A DNA stretch of 64,000 nucleotides from Moraxella sp. (GTDB taxonomy: Bacteria > Pseudomonadota > Gammaproteobacteria > Pseudomonadales > Moraxellaceae): the NCBI GenBank assembly GCA_030528385.1, contig JAUMYZ010000002.1, forward strand, positions 124,001 through 188,000. Reading direction: 5' to 3'. Both the position numbers and the translations under genes were made by a program. Position 1 is the stretch's first letter. Each line of letters opens with the position of its first letter. The notes beneath the pieces were generated by a model. The model was not told the DNA's origin and ran no database searches. It was given only the letters and a program-made list of their open reading frames with translations. Positions 45,615-54,827 of the stretch are shown piece by piece.

Positions 45615-47018
45615 ATGCTCCTTGACATCAACCGCTATTCCTTTGCCACTTACAAAAAAGAACTGTCCGCCCTAGTGGTGCTTGCTTTGCCCATGTTGTT
45701 GTCCCAAGTGGCACAGGTGGGCACAGGCTTTGTGGATACGGTGATGGCGGGCGGTGCCAGCAAAGAAGATTTGGCGGCGGTGGCGTTGGGCAGCAGTGTG
45801 TTCATCACCATCTATGTAACCTTGATGGGAGTGATGACCGCGCTTAACCCCATGCTTGCCCAAGCCTATGGTGCCAGCAAAAACAGCACCAACGCTCATC
45901 AAATCGGCGAAATGGGGCGTCAGGGTTTGTGGTATGGGCTGTTGATTGGCGTCGTTGGTATGTTCATCATGTGGGCAACCATCGCCCCTTTTCAAGCCAC
46001 GCTCAATCTTAGCACCTACACGCTAAACACCACAGGGCAGTACCTATGGTTTGTGGGACTTGCCATGCCCGCTGCGATGATACATCGTGCTCTGCACGCT
46101 TATGCGTCCAGCCTTAATCGCCCCAAAACCATCATGATAGTCAGTTGGATATGTTTTTTTATCAACATTCCGCTCAACTGGGTATTTGTCTATGGCAAAT
46201 TTGGCATGCCTGCTTTGGGCGGGGCAGGTTGCGGACTGGCAACGGCGGTGGTATTCTGGATAAATGTGCTGCTGCTTGGTTTTTATATTGCCAAAGACCA
46301 ACATTTTGAGCCCTTTGGCTTGACCGACAAACTCAGTTTTCCCAATATTAAACTGCTTGGCGACATCACCAAGCTGGGCATGCCTATTGGTTTGTCCTTT
46401 TTTATTGAAGTGAGTTTATTTACCTGTATCATGTTTTTGGTGGCAAAACTGGATGGCGATACCGAAAACTACGTTGCCGCCCAACAAGTGGTGATTAGCC
46501 TGACGAGTTTGATTTTTATGATACCCCAAAGCATGGGCATTGCCAGCACCGTACGCGTCGGATTTAGCATTGGCAAAAAGCAGCTCGCCAAAGCCCGCTA
46601 CATCTCAGGGGTGGCGGTTCTTAGCAGCGTCATCATCTCTTTTGCCACAGCGGCATTTTTAATCGTCTTTCGCCATCAACTGGCAGACATGTACACCGAC
46701 GATTTGGCAGTCATCACCATCGCTGGCAGCTTGATTTTGTTTGCGGCGGCTTTTCAGTTGGTGGACGCCATACAATGCGTGGCAAGCTATGCCTTGCGCG
46801 GCTATAAAGTTACCACCATACCGATGGTCATTCATACCATTGCCTTTTGGGGGTGCGGGCTGCTACCTGGATATGTGCTGGCATTTTATGGCAAGATGGG
46901 CATTTATGGCTTTTGGACGGCGCTGGTCGTCTCGCTGGGCGTGGCGGCGGTGGCGCTGCTGTGGTATCTGGAAAGACACAGCAAAAATATCTCCCTAAAA
47001 AGCACAATCCCAACCTAA
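45615..47018 (+). CDS. MATE-family multidrug efflux pump
   Basis: NorM-like membrane transporter of 467 residues with 12 hydrophobic segments in two homologous halves. N-terminal signature LVVLALPMLLSQVAQVGTGF and VDTVMAG, and the second-half ITKLGMPIGLSFFIEVSLF, are typical of the NorM branch, which exports cationic drugs in exchange for Na+ or H+. It is divergent from the peptide operon and shares the spacer with its palindrome. A self-protection role is possible but not indicated by sequence. Confidence 0.92.
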   Translation: MLLDINRYSFATYKKELSALVVLALPMLLSQVAQVGTGFVDTVMAGGASKEDLAAVALGSSVFITIYVTLMGVMTALNPMLAQAYGASKNSTNAHQIGEMGRQGLWYGLLIGVVGMFIMWATIAPFQATLNLSTYTLNTTGQYLWFVGLAMPAAMIHRALHAYASSLNRPKTIMIVSWICFFINIPLNWVFVYGKFGMPALGGAGCGLATAVVFWINVLLLGFYIAKDQHFEPFGLTDKLSFPNIKLLGDITKLGMPIGLSFFIEVSLFTCIMFLVAKLDGDTENYVAAQQVVISLTSLIFMIPQSMGIASTVRVGFSIGKKQLAKARYISGVAVLSSVIISFATAAFLIVFRHQLADMYTDDLAVITIAGSLILFAAAFQLVDAIQCVASYALRGYKVTTIPMVIHTIAFWGCGLLPGYVLAFYGKMGIYGFWTALVVSLGVAAVALLWYLERHSKNISLKSTIPT

Positions 47019-47177
47019 AACAACAAACACACAACCATCAACCAAACCACTTTTGTTATTATATAAGCGCAAGTCTGACCCAGCCCAACAACAAGATTGG
47101 CGTCCGACACAATGCGTCAGATTTAAGCCCATCATCAATACAGTTGCCAGTTTAATGCCAGCATCGCCATTTAAATC

Positions 47178-47206
47178 TTGACTTTTATATTAGAATAATC
47201 TAAATT
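47178..47206 (+). promoter_or_regulatory. arsR-type promoter with overlapping operator
   Basis: TTGACT (47178-47183) and TAAATT (47201-47206) are 17 nt apart. The palindrome TTAGA-ATAA-TCTAA (47190-47203) covers the end of the spacer and the start of the -10 box. This is how an ArsR-family repressor would block its own promoter. The next gene encodes such a repressor, 16 nt after the -10 box. Confidence 0.65.
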
Positions 47207-47221
47207 AGAGACACCTAAAAT

Positions 47222-47569
47222 ATGAAGCAACCTGACTTTTCTTTTGAGTTGTTTGAAGCCCAAGCCCAAAAAGCTGCCGATTTTTTGCGCACGTTGGGCA
47301 ACGCCCACCGCCTACAAGTACTTTGTTTGTTGATAGAACATGGCGAAATGAGTGTCAGTCAAATCAATCAATACACCACTTTAAGCCAGTCTGCTCTGTC
47401 GCAGCACCTTGCCAAAATGCGCGAAGAAGGGTTGGTCAGTTATCGCCGCAATGCACAAACTTTGTACTATTCGTTGCGCGATAAGACAGTCATTGACATC
47501 GTTGTCATACTCAAAGAAAATTTTTGTTCACCCAACAACACCGAGCAGATACATCATGAGTCTACCTAG
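47222..47569 (+). CDS. ArsR-family regulator, BigR/YgaV-like
   Basis: Winged-helix repressor of 115 residues. The HTH runs from SVSQINQYTTLSQSALSQHL to KMREEGLVSYRR. Cys35 (VLCLL) and Cys102 (NFCSP) are 67 residues apart, close to the spacing of the two redox cysteines in BigR/SqrR-type sensors of sulfide and persulfide. The metal-binding ELCVCDL motif of arsenic sensors is absent. It overlaps the rhodanese gene by 14 bp. The palindrome in its promoter suggests autoregulation. Confidence 0.85.
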   Translation: MKQPDFSFELFEAQAQKAADFLRTLGNAHRLQVLCLLIEHGEMSVSQINQYTTLSQSALSQHLAKMREEGLVSYRRNAQTLYYSLRDKTVIDIVVILKENFCSPNNTEQIHHEST

Positions 47570-48071
47570 CCTAACACCACAACAAGCCGCCGAAAAACTC
47601 AAACAAGGCGCACTGCTGGTTGATATTCGCAGCAATGACGAGCACGCACGCAAACACATCAACGGCGCACTTTGTATGCCTGTTGGTCAACTTGACAACC
47701 AACAACTGCCCAACAACGGTGTGGTGATTTTTCATTGTTTGTCTGGCATGCGCACACGCCAAAACGCCAATGCCCTACAAACGTGCAGCAACCACTGCAC
47801 CGAAGCCTATTTGCTAGAAGGTGGACTCAACGCTTGGCAAAAGGCAGGATTACCCGTTGAAATCAAAGCAGGCACCAGCCTAGACATCATGCGCCAAGTA
47901 CAAATAACGGCGGGGTTTTTGGTGCTGCTAGGTGTGGTGCTGGGCGCCAGCGTATCGCCTTGGTTTTATGGCATTTCAGGCTTTGTGGGAGCAGGGCTGA
48001 TGTTCGCTGGACTGACAGGTTTTTGTGGCATGGCGCGACTGCTGGCGGTCATGCCTTGGAATCGTTTTTAA
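47556..48071 (+). CDS. rhodanese with C-terminal membrane domain, YgaP-like
   Basis: Protein of 171 residues. Residues 1-105 are a rhodanese domain: LVDIRSNDEHARKHINGA and the active-site loop FHCLSGMRT with the catalytic Cys. Residues 115-165 form two membrane segments of the DUF2892 type (ITAGFLVLLGVVLGA and GFVGAGLMFAGLTGFCGMA). This is the layout of YgaP, a membrane sulfurtransferase. The start is set at MSLPSL, inside the end of the regulator gene, so translation is coupled. Confidence 0.9.
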   Translation: MSLPSLTPQQAAEKLKQGALLVDIRSNDEHARKHINGALCMPVGQLDNQQLPNNGVVIFHCLSGMRTRQNANALQTCSNHCTEAYLLEGGLNAWQKAGLPVEIKAGTSLDIMRQVQITAGFLVLLGVVLGASVSPWFYGISGFVGAGLMFAGLTGFCGMARLLAVMPWNRF

Positions 48072-48109
48072 CTTTTGGCTGATACAAGCATAGGTAAATA
48101 GGAGTAATT

Positions 48110-48292
48110 ATGAAAGCCAATCTTGGACAAATTGACCGCGTGTTACGCTTTATTGTTGGTGCTTTGTTGGTGGTGCTGGCAGTTACAGGCGTGATTGGCG
48201 TGTGGGGCTATCTTGGGGTGATTTTTTTGGCGACCGCCTTTATGAACTTTTGTCCCATTTATCGCTTGCTTGGCATCTCCACCAAAAAATAA
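48110..48292 (+). CDS. DUF2892 small membrane protein
   Basis: Protein of 60 residues that is almost entirely a DUF2892 unit: N-terminal NLGQIDRVLRFIVG, two membrane segments, and a FMNFCPIYRLLGI end with the conserved Cys-Pro. Preceded by AGGAG about 6 nt before the ATG. It is the third gene of the arsR-rhodanese operon and probably helps move or handle reduced sulfur; its exact job is unknown. Confidence 0.85.
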   Translation: MKANLGQIDRVLRFIVGALLVVLAVTGVIGVWGYLGVIFLATAFMNFCPIYRLLGISTKK

Positions 48293-48303
48293 CCCACAGT
48301 CAA

Positions 48304-51300
48304 TCAAACGTTTGGCTCAAGGTATTGCTCTGCTTGTGCCAGATTGACCGTAACCAAACTTGAAATACCAGCGGTCGGCATGGTGATACCCTTGAGCTCA
48401 TGAGCAATTTTCATGGCAAGTTTGTTATGACTGATAAAAATAAACTGCACGCTGCTTGAAAGCTCCCCAATCAAATTGGTAAAACGCGCCACATTGGCAT
48501 CGTCAAGTGGCGCGTCCACTTCGTCAAGCACACAAAATGGTGCGGGGTGCTGCTTAAAAATCGCAAAAATCAGGCTTAATGCCGTCAAGGTTTTTTCGCC
48601 GCCCGACAGTACCGCAAGACGGCTGTTTTTCTTACCCTTGGGCTGCGCCATCAACACCAAGCCCGCTCGCCATTTGTCCGCCTTTGGCAAACTGTCATCA
48701 TTTATCAGGCTCAAACTTGCTTGCCCGCCAGCAAACACCTTAGTGAACAAAGCGTTAAGCTCTGCATTGACTGCGTTTAACATCGTCAAAAACAGTGTTT
48801 TGGTTTTATTGTCAATGGTTTTGATGGCGTCTTGGAGTTTTTCTATGCTCTGGATGATGTCGCTGATTTGTTGCTGCATGGACGACAGTCGCTCTTCTAA
48901 CTCACCGAGTTCTGCCGCCGCCACCATATTGACAGCGCCCAGTTTGTCCAACTCTTCTTTGACGGTTTGGTAGCGCGCCTGATTGTCCACAAAAACAGGC
49001 GGGCTTTGGCGAAACTGCGCCAATACAGATGACAACACAAACTGCTTATCCATAGCCAACATCTTTGCGTCCAAATCCTGCAAACGGCTTTGGGCAACGC
49101 TGATGTCAGCGCCAAGCTGAGCACTTTGAGCTTGCTGCGCCAAAAGCAAGGTTTGGTTGCTGTCAAGCTCATGTTGTTGTTCTTGCTGGGTTTGTTGCAG
49201 CAGTTTTATGCTTGCTTCGTGCGCTTCGTGCTGAAGTTTTAGGTGGGCAACCCTTTGTTTGGCTTGTGCCAACGCTTCTTCGGTCTTGGGCAATTTGTCG
49301 CTCAGCTGTGCTTGTTGTGAGTGCAGCTCCTTGCCAGCTGCCACCGCTTGCGCCATGTTGTTTTGAGCCATTGCCAACATTTGTTGGGCATGGATTTTGT
49401 TCTGATTGAGCGTATTTTGTCTCAAACACCAATGCTGATGGTCGTCATTTAACGCTTGCAATTTGGCGCTGCTTTGTTGGATAAGACTGGCAATGGTTGT
49501 GGCAGCAAGCTCACTTTTGGTCAGCCTAGGCAAACAGCGCTCAAGCGCTTGCTGGGCGTCGGTCAACTCTTGGCGCTGCTGCTGCAATTCGTGATGGATT
49601 TCTGCTTGCGCTTCTTCTAGCGCCAAGGCGTTTTTGATGTGGTTGGCTTGGCGTATGGCATGCTGACCGAGCTGAGCTTGTAATCTGGCGTACTTTTGTT
49701 CACTTTGGCGCAAGTCGGTGCTGATGGCGCTGCTTTGGGCTTGTCTTTCTTGAAAAGCAATCTTGAGCGTTTCAAGCTGCCGATTGGCGACTTTTAGGGC
49801 TTGGTTTTTGTCGTCAAGCTGCTGCTCAAGCTCGTTTAACAACACTTCCAGTTCGTCAAGGCGCTGCCGATGTTCTATTTTTTGGGACAAAAAATCGCTC
49901 TTTTCGCCAAATTTGCTGACATGCACCATACCAAATTGGCCAAGCAACCAACCTGTGGTTGTCAAAATCACCGCGCCTTTGTCTATGACGGGTTGGACGC
50001 ACTGACAGTCCTGTGTGCTTGGCTTGTCCATCTGCCACAAATACACCCGCTCAAAAGCCACCAAAGCTGGTGATAGCAAGGTATTTAGTGGCAACAGTTG
50101 TTGGCTGTGTTTGTCCATCACAGACAAATCGCTGGTCAGCAAAATGGCTTTGGTGCTTTTGGCGCCATGACCAAGCTGCTGATATGGCAAAACATCAACC
50201 AACCTAGCATCCAACCAAAAACCCAAAAACTCGTCCAAAACGCCAGCAAACTGTTGCCCTATGCTGCTTAGACCAATTTGCTCTTTGAGCATTATTATTG
50301 CGTCATCTTGGGGCGACACATCTGGCGTGGGCGCAGGCGGCTTGTGAAGCAATTTATGTATCGTCTCATACTCGCCCATCAGCACCGCGTGGCGCTTTTC
50401 TAGGTTGGTGATGTGCTCTTTTAGAGCGTGCGCTTGGGCTTGTGTCTTGGCAAACTGTGTCTGCTGGTCTTGGCACTGTTCCAAATCCGCCAAACGCTCT
50501 TGCAGCTCTTGGATACGCACTTGGAGTTTTTGGCAGGCGATTTTGTCTTCTTCTATGTGCTCAAAATTGCCCTGCTCTGCCATCAAAGCGGCGTGTTTTT
50601 TTGTCCATTTTTCTTGGGCAAGGCACAAGCGCTCAATCTGACGTTCGGCAGATTTTTGTTGGTGCGTCAGCGTTTGTTTTTGGGCAATCAGCATCTCTAG
50701 CTCTTGACTGATTTGTTGGTATTTGCTTTTGGTGGCACTTAAATCGTCTTGATGGCGCTGTTTGTCGTCTTGCAACTGCTGAAGTTTTGGCGCCATTGTT
50801 GTCAGCTCACCATCAATGTCGCCAAGCTCAGCGCGCACCTGAACCATCTTGGCTTTTGCTTGCTGTTCGGTGGCAGACAAAGTGGCAAGTTTTTGGGCGC
50901 ATTGCTCAAGCTGTTGCTTGACTTGCAAAACGCTGTGCTGAGCGGCTTGCTCATTCAAACACGCCTGATGGTATTTGTCTTGTGCGTCGTCTTTTAGCCA
51001 CTGGGTTTGGGCAAGTTTATCGGCCAATGTTGCCAGCGCTTTTTGGCTGAGTTGCACGCTCTTTTGTAGTACAAGCAGCCGCTGCGATGTTTGTTGTTGC
51101 TCAGAGTTTTTTTGTGCCAGCAGCTGCCACACAGCAAATATTTGCTCAAGCAGCCTGTCTTTGTCAAGCGCCAGCAGCTCATCGCGCAAGGCTTGATATT
51201 TTTGGGCGGCGTGCGCTTGACGCGATAAAATTTTGTGTTGTTTTTTTAGTTCGCTTTGCACGTCATAAAGGCGCTCAAGATTGTCTTTGGCACACGTGAG

Positions 51301-51858
51301 CTGTTTTTGCGTTTCGCTGCGTCTTGCCTGATAACGTGATACCCCAGCCGCTTCTTCAATAAACGCCCGCAGCTCCAACGGAGAGCTCTCCACAATCCGC
51401 CCAATCATGCCCTGCTCAATCACCGCATAGCTTCTTGCCCCCAATCCCGTCCCCAAAAACACGTCCACCACATCACGACGACGCACTTTTTGTCCGTTGA
51501 TAAAATAGTCCGATTTACCTTCTTTGCTTACTTGTCTGCGTAGGGTCAGTTCATGATAGAGATTTAGGGCATGGCGAATGCCTGTGCTTTCATCTTGGGT
51601 ATGCTCAAAGGTCAGCTCCACACTTGCCAAACTTTTGCCCGCTCGCCCTTCCACCCCCGCAAAAATCACATCGCTCATCGCCCCACCACGCAGCTGTTTG
51701 GCAGAAGTTTCGCCCAGCACCCAGCGTATCGCGTCAATGACGTTGGATTTGCCACAGCCATTTGGCCCAACAATGGCGGTAATGTCATGTTTAAAGCTAA
51801 AGGTGGTGGGATTGGCAAAGGATTTAAAGCCAGCAAGTTTTAAGGATTTTAGACGCAT
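48304..51858 (-). CDS. smc: chromosome segregation protein SMC
   Basis: ABC-type ATPase of 1184 residues that shapes and separates chromosomes. Walker A GPNGCGKSNVIDAIRWVLGE is at the N-terminus. Two long coiled coils (about 170-490 and 640-1010) flank a hinge near 500-640. The C-terminal head has the signature LSGGEKTLTALSLIFAIF and Walker B CVLDEVDAPLDD. The Gln/Leu/Ala-rich coiled coils are long and uninterrupted. scpA/scpB are not adjacent. Confidence 0.96.
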   Translation of the reverse strand: MRLKSLKLAGFKSFANPTTFSFKHDITAIVGPNGCGKSNVIDAIRWVLGETSAKQLRGGAMSDVIFAGVEGRAGKSLASVELTFEHTQDESTGIRHALNLYHELTLRRQVSKEGKSDYFINGQKVRRRDVVDVFLGTGLGARSYAVIEQGMIGRIVESSPLELRAFIEEAAGVSRYQARRSETQKQLTCAKDNLERLYDVQSELKKQHKILSRQAHAAQKYQALRDELLALDKDRLLEQIFAVWQLLAQKNSEQQQTSQRLLVLQKSVQLSQKALATLADKLAQTQWLKDDAQDKYHQACLNEQAAQHSVLQVKQQLEQCAQKLATLSATEQQAKAKMVQVRAELGDIDGELTTMAPKLQQLQDDKQRHQDDLSATKSKYQQISQELEMLIAQKQTLTHQQKSAERQIERLCLAQEKWTKKHAALMAEQGNFEHIEEDKIACQKLQVRIQELQERLADLEQCQDQQTQFAKTQAQAHALKEHITNLEKRHAVLMGEYETIHKLLHKPPAPTPDVSPQDDAIIMLKEQIGLSSIGQQFAGVLDEFLGFWLDARLVDVLPYQQLGHGAKSTKAILLTSDLSVMDKHSQQLLPLNTLLSPALVAFERVYLWQMDKPSTQDCQCVQPVIDKGAVILTTTGWLLGQFGMVHVSKFGEKSDFLSQKIEHRQRLDELEVLLNELEQQLDDKNQALKVANRQLETLKIAFQERQAQSSAISTDLRQSEQKYARLQAQLGQHAIRQANHIKNALALEEAQAEIHHELQQQRQELTDAQQALERCLPRLTKSELAATTIASLIQQSSAKLQALNDDHQHWCLRQNTLNQNKIHAQQMLAMAQNNMAQAVAAGKELHSQQAQLSDKLPKTEEALAQAKQRVAHLKLQHEAHEASIKLLQQTQQEQQHELDSNQTLLLAQQAQSAQLGADISVAQSRLQDLDAKMLAMDKQFVLSSVLAQFRQSPPVFVDNQARYQTVKEELDKLGAVNMVAAAELGELEERLSSMQQQISDIIQSIEKLQDAIKTIDNKTKTLFLTMLNAVNAELNALFTKVFAGGQASLSLINDDSLPKADKWRAGLVLMAQPKGKKNSRLAVLSGGEKTLTALSLIFAIFKQHPAPFCVLDEVDAPLDDANVARFTNLIGELSSSVQFIFISHNKLAMKIAHELKGITMPTAGISSLVTVNLAQAEQYLEPNV

Positions 51859-51956
51859 GGTGTGTTTTGGTGGGGCAAATGGGATATTTTAGCAAAAATT
51901 TATGCCTTATGCGATGACTGCTTATGCTCAGTAATTAACCACTTATCTTATAAGTT

Positions 51957-51987
51957 TTGACAAAAACTAAGGGGGGGGGGGTAAGAT
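51957..51987 (+). promoter_or_regulatory. promoter with an 11-G run in its spacer (probable phase-variable promoter)
   Basis: A perfect TTGACA (51957-51962) and TAAGAT (51982-51987) are 19 nt apart. The last 11 bases of the spacer (51971-51981) are all G. Loss of one or two G would give 18 or the optimal 17 nt. The gene starts 57 nt downstream. Runs of G between -35 and -10 boxes are a known phase-variation device in Neisseria and Moraxella relatives. Confidence 0.7.
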
Positions 51988-52044
51988 TTGGGTGTTTTTA
52001 TGATGGACTTAATTCCAGACTATCAATACTTTTGAGATAATGCC

Positions 52045-53943
52045 ATGACACTCACTCACCAACCAAATTTTTTAAAAAAATTTTGGTACTTTTTAACCTT
52101 TAAAACTCACCACAACAATTTACTAACCACAGGTGGTGCAAGTTATTTGACCGTCATTTCTGTGATTGTGTCTTTGGCGGCGTTTTCTGAAGCCTTTGCA
52201 TGGGGTCATTTTAGCAGTACTTTTACCCCAGAAACTCCATTATTGGGTGGTATTGGTTTGGGTGTTTTTATTTTTTTATTGTTTTGGTTTTTTGACAGAA
52301 CAATGGCAACACAAGATATGCTCTCCAATGAACACGCCTACACCTTAGAAGGCGAAGAAAAACCCAAAAATATTTGGTTTAAATTTAAAATTGGCACATG
52401 GATTATCTTTGTTGCAAGACTTTGCATTGTAATAGGTTCTTTATATATTACCGCACCTTTTTTAACACAATTAGTTTTTAGTAGTGATATTAAAAAAGAA
52501 ATGGAACAGCAATACAAAAACAATATTGAAATCGCCAAAGAAAATACCATTGGCGTGCTTGATAACAAAATTAACGAACAGCAGAACCACATCAAAAATC
52601 TACACGATAAACTACAACAAGAAATCGGCGGTAAACGTGGCACAGGTTATGGCAAAGGCGAAGTTGCCAAGAGCATAGAAGCAGAAATTGCGTCTATTGA
52701 CCAAGAATTATCTTCTTTAAAATCACAACGCCAAAATACAGAAATAACCATCAATCAAGCCATCATTGATAACGACTTTCAAACTCTAAAATCATTTGGC
52801 ATATTTGTTGTGCAAGACAGCCCAATATTTAGAGAGCAAGCGGTTGAAAAACTCAAATCCCAACCTGCTTTTATTAGCACCAAACAAGCCGTAGAAGGAT
52901 TTTTAATCATTGTGGGTTTGATTTTAATTTTGGCAAAACTGTTACAACCAAAATCTTTGCAAATGTATTATTCATCACGTCTTCAAGAAGCATGGATAAA
53001 CTATCAAAAAGGCAACTATGATGACTATTTACCCAATAGCGAAAAAAGCATCAATATGCCAGACAATCCAATGCCACAAACTTTTGAGAAAATTGCCATT
53101 CGTTATGCCAAAACCAAAGACGAACGGGAAAAAGACGCATTAAAAGAAAAAGAAAGGGCAAAATCTTTAAAACAACGACAAGAAGAAAGACGCTTACAAT
53201 TAGAGCAAGAGCAAGAAGAAAAACGCATCAGACTAGAAAACAGTCGCCAAGAATATGCCGAACACCATGCCAGAGAATTGCAAAGTTTAAGTTATGAAGA
53301 CAAAACAACCAATTATCACAAACGCCAAATCAAAGAAGCAAAACAGGCAATTGTCCAGCAAATGACATTATTTAGACAAGAAAATGAAACCAGAAAAAAC
53401 GAATTGTTTGCCAAAAGACAAGCCATATTAGAAGAAATCGCCGAAGCCACTCGCATTTATCAAAGAAAACAAGAAGATGCCAAAGCTCGCCAAGAAAGAC
53501 TGACCAATGCCAAGCATAAACTTGAAGAATTAAACACAATCGCCCAAGTATTGGAAAGCAAGGGCAGAGACAGCCTAGAAAATGTCAAAAGCTATGCTTA
53601 TACCCAAGACAGCATAGACCATCAAAAACAACATATTAAAAATTTGCAGGACAATTATTTAACCTTTGAAAGAGACATCAATTTTTATGAGCAAAAATTA
53701 CAAAATTTATATGAACAAAAAACCGATATTGATAAAGAACTTTTGTTTTTAAAACAAAAATGGGACGCACTCAAACAAGCCCACCACAACCAAGAATTAA
53801 AAGAAATTGAATTGCTTGGTAAAACTGATTTTAATACGCCCTATATTCACGGCACAGAAGAAGAAATTCCCCATATGGCAGAAAAGGTAAAAAATGAAGA
53901 ACCGCACTATTATTACTACACAGACAATAAAAACGTGGCTTGA
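52045..53943 (+). CDS. DUF4407 membrane protein with long coiled coils
   Basis: Protein of 632 residues. Three membrane segments lie near 35-52, 66-84 and 115-140, with the DUF4407 motif WFFDRTMA after the second. A helical region (about 150-245) comes next, then a fourth membrane segment (VEGFLIIVGLILILAKLL, about 288-305), then a very long charged coiled coil (about 350-615, KERAKSLKQRQEERRLQLEQ-like). Function of the family is unknown. It is more AT-rich than smc. Its promoter has a G run, so the protein may be surface- or phage-related and switched on and off. Confidence 0.75.
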   Translation: MTLTHQPNFLKKFWYFLTFKTHHNNLLTTGGASYLTVISVIVSLAAFSEAFAWGHFSSTFTPETPLLGGIGLGVFIFLLFWFFDRTMATQDMLSNEHAYTLEGEEKPKNIWFKFKIGTWIIFVARLCIVIGSLYITAPFLTQLVFSSDIKKEMEQQYKNNIEIAKENTIGVLDNKINEQQNHIKNLHDKLQQEIGGKRGTGYGKGEVAKSIEAEIASIDQELSSLKSQRQNTEITINQAIIDNDFQTLKSFGIFVVQDSPIFREQAVEKLKSQPAFISTKQAVEGFLIIVGLILILAKLLQPKSLQMYYSSRLQEAWINYQKGNYDDYLPNSEKSINMPDNPMPQTFEKIAIRYAKTKDEREKDALKEKERAKSLKQRQEERRLQLEQEQEEKRIRLENSRQEYAEHHARELQSLSYEDKTTNYHKRQIKEAKQAIVQQMTLFRQENETRKNELFAKRQAILEEIAEATRIYQRKQEDAKARQERLTNAKHKLEELNTIAQVLESKGRDSLENVKSYAYTQDSIDHQKQHIKNLQDNYLTFERDINFYEQKLQNLYEQKTDIDKELLFLKQKWDALKQAHHNQELKEIELLGKTDFNTPYIHGTEEEIPHMAEKVKNEEPHYYYYTDNKNVA

Positions 53944-53959
53944 AAATAGTTCAATCCAA

Positions 53960-54763
53960 TTATGTCAGCCCACCCCACACCAGCTGACAGCCCACCACCA
54001 GTAGCAAACAGCCAAACGCTCGCTTTAAGGTTTGAGCGGGCAGAACGTGAGCGAGTTTTGCCCCCACTTTTGCCATCACAAAACTTGCCAGACTAATCGC
54101 CACAAACGCCCCAATATGCACAAAACCCACCGTACCAGCGACATCAAACGCACCGACTGTTTGCCTTCCAAACCACATAAAACCCACCGCCCCAGCGATG
54201 GCAATGGGCAGTCCGCACGCCGAACTTGTCCCCACCGCTTGTTTCATCGGCACGCCATTATGCGACAGATAGGGCACGGTCAAACTGCCCCCGCCAATGC
54301 CAAAAATCGCCGATAATACCCCAATCACCACCCCCACCGCACTTTGGGCGTAGTCTTTAGGCAGGGGTTTGTCCAGATTTTCTTGGTTGGGAAAAAACAG
54401 CATTTTGATTGCCATCAGCACCGCCCCACTCCCAATAATCGCTTGTAGTGCCTTGCCATCTATCATCGTGGCTATCCAAGCCCCCACCAATGAACCCAGC
54501 ACCAGCCCCTTTGCCATGTTTTTAAAAATATCCCACCGCACGCCCCCGCGTTTATGATGAGCCGACATGGAGCTGATGGACGTCAGTACGATGGTCGCCA
54601 AAGCCGTCGCCACCGCCATATGTGGCACAACATCACTTGGCACGCCATATGCCGTCAAAATCCACACCAGTGCAGGCACGATAATCAGCCCACCCCCCAC
54701 ACCAAACAGTCCCGCACACACCCCTGCTATCGTCCCTGCCAGCACAAACCACAGATACATCAT
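53960..54763 (-). CDS. TauE/SafE-family sulfite/organosulfur exporter
   Basis: Inner-membrane protein of 267 residues with about eight hydrophobic segments. The two family repeats are visible: AGLFGVGGGLIIVPAL near the start and SAIFGIGGGSLTVPYL in the middle. Likely exports sulfite or sulfonates; substrate uncertain. It is convergent with the DUF4407 gene and divergent from birA. Confidence 0.92.
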   Translation of the reverse strand: MMYLWFVLAGTIAGVCAGLFGVGGGLIIVPALVWILTAYGVPSDVVPHMAVATALATIVLTSISSMSAHHKRGGVRWDIFKNMAKGLVLGSLVGAWIATMIDGKALQAIIGSGAVLMAIKMLFFPNQENLDKPLPKDYAQSAVGVVIGVLSAIFGIGGGSLTVPYLSHNGVPMKQAVGTSSACGLPIAIAGAVGFMWFGRQTVGAFDVAGTVGFVHIGAFVAISLASFVMAKVGAKLAHVLPAQTLKRAFGCLLLVVGCQLVWGGLT

Positions 54764-54827
54764 TTACTTATCCAATTTTGTTGGTCAAATGTGGTATTAT
54801 AACGCAAATTTTTGCATTCACCAGCCC

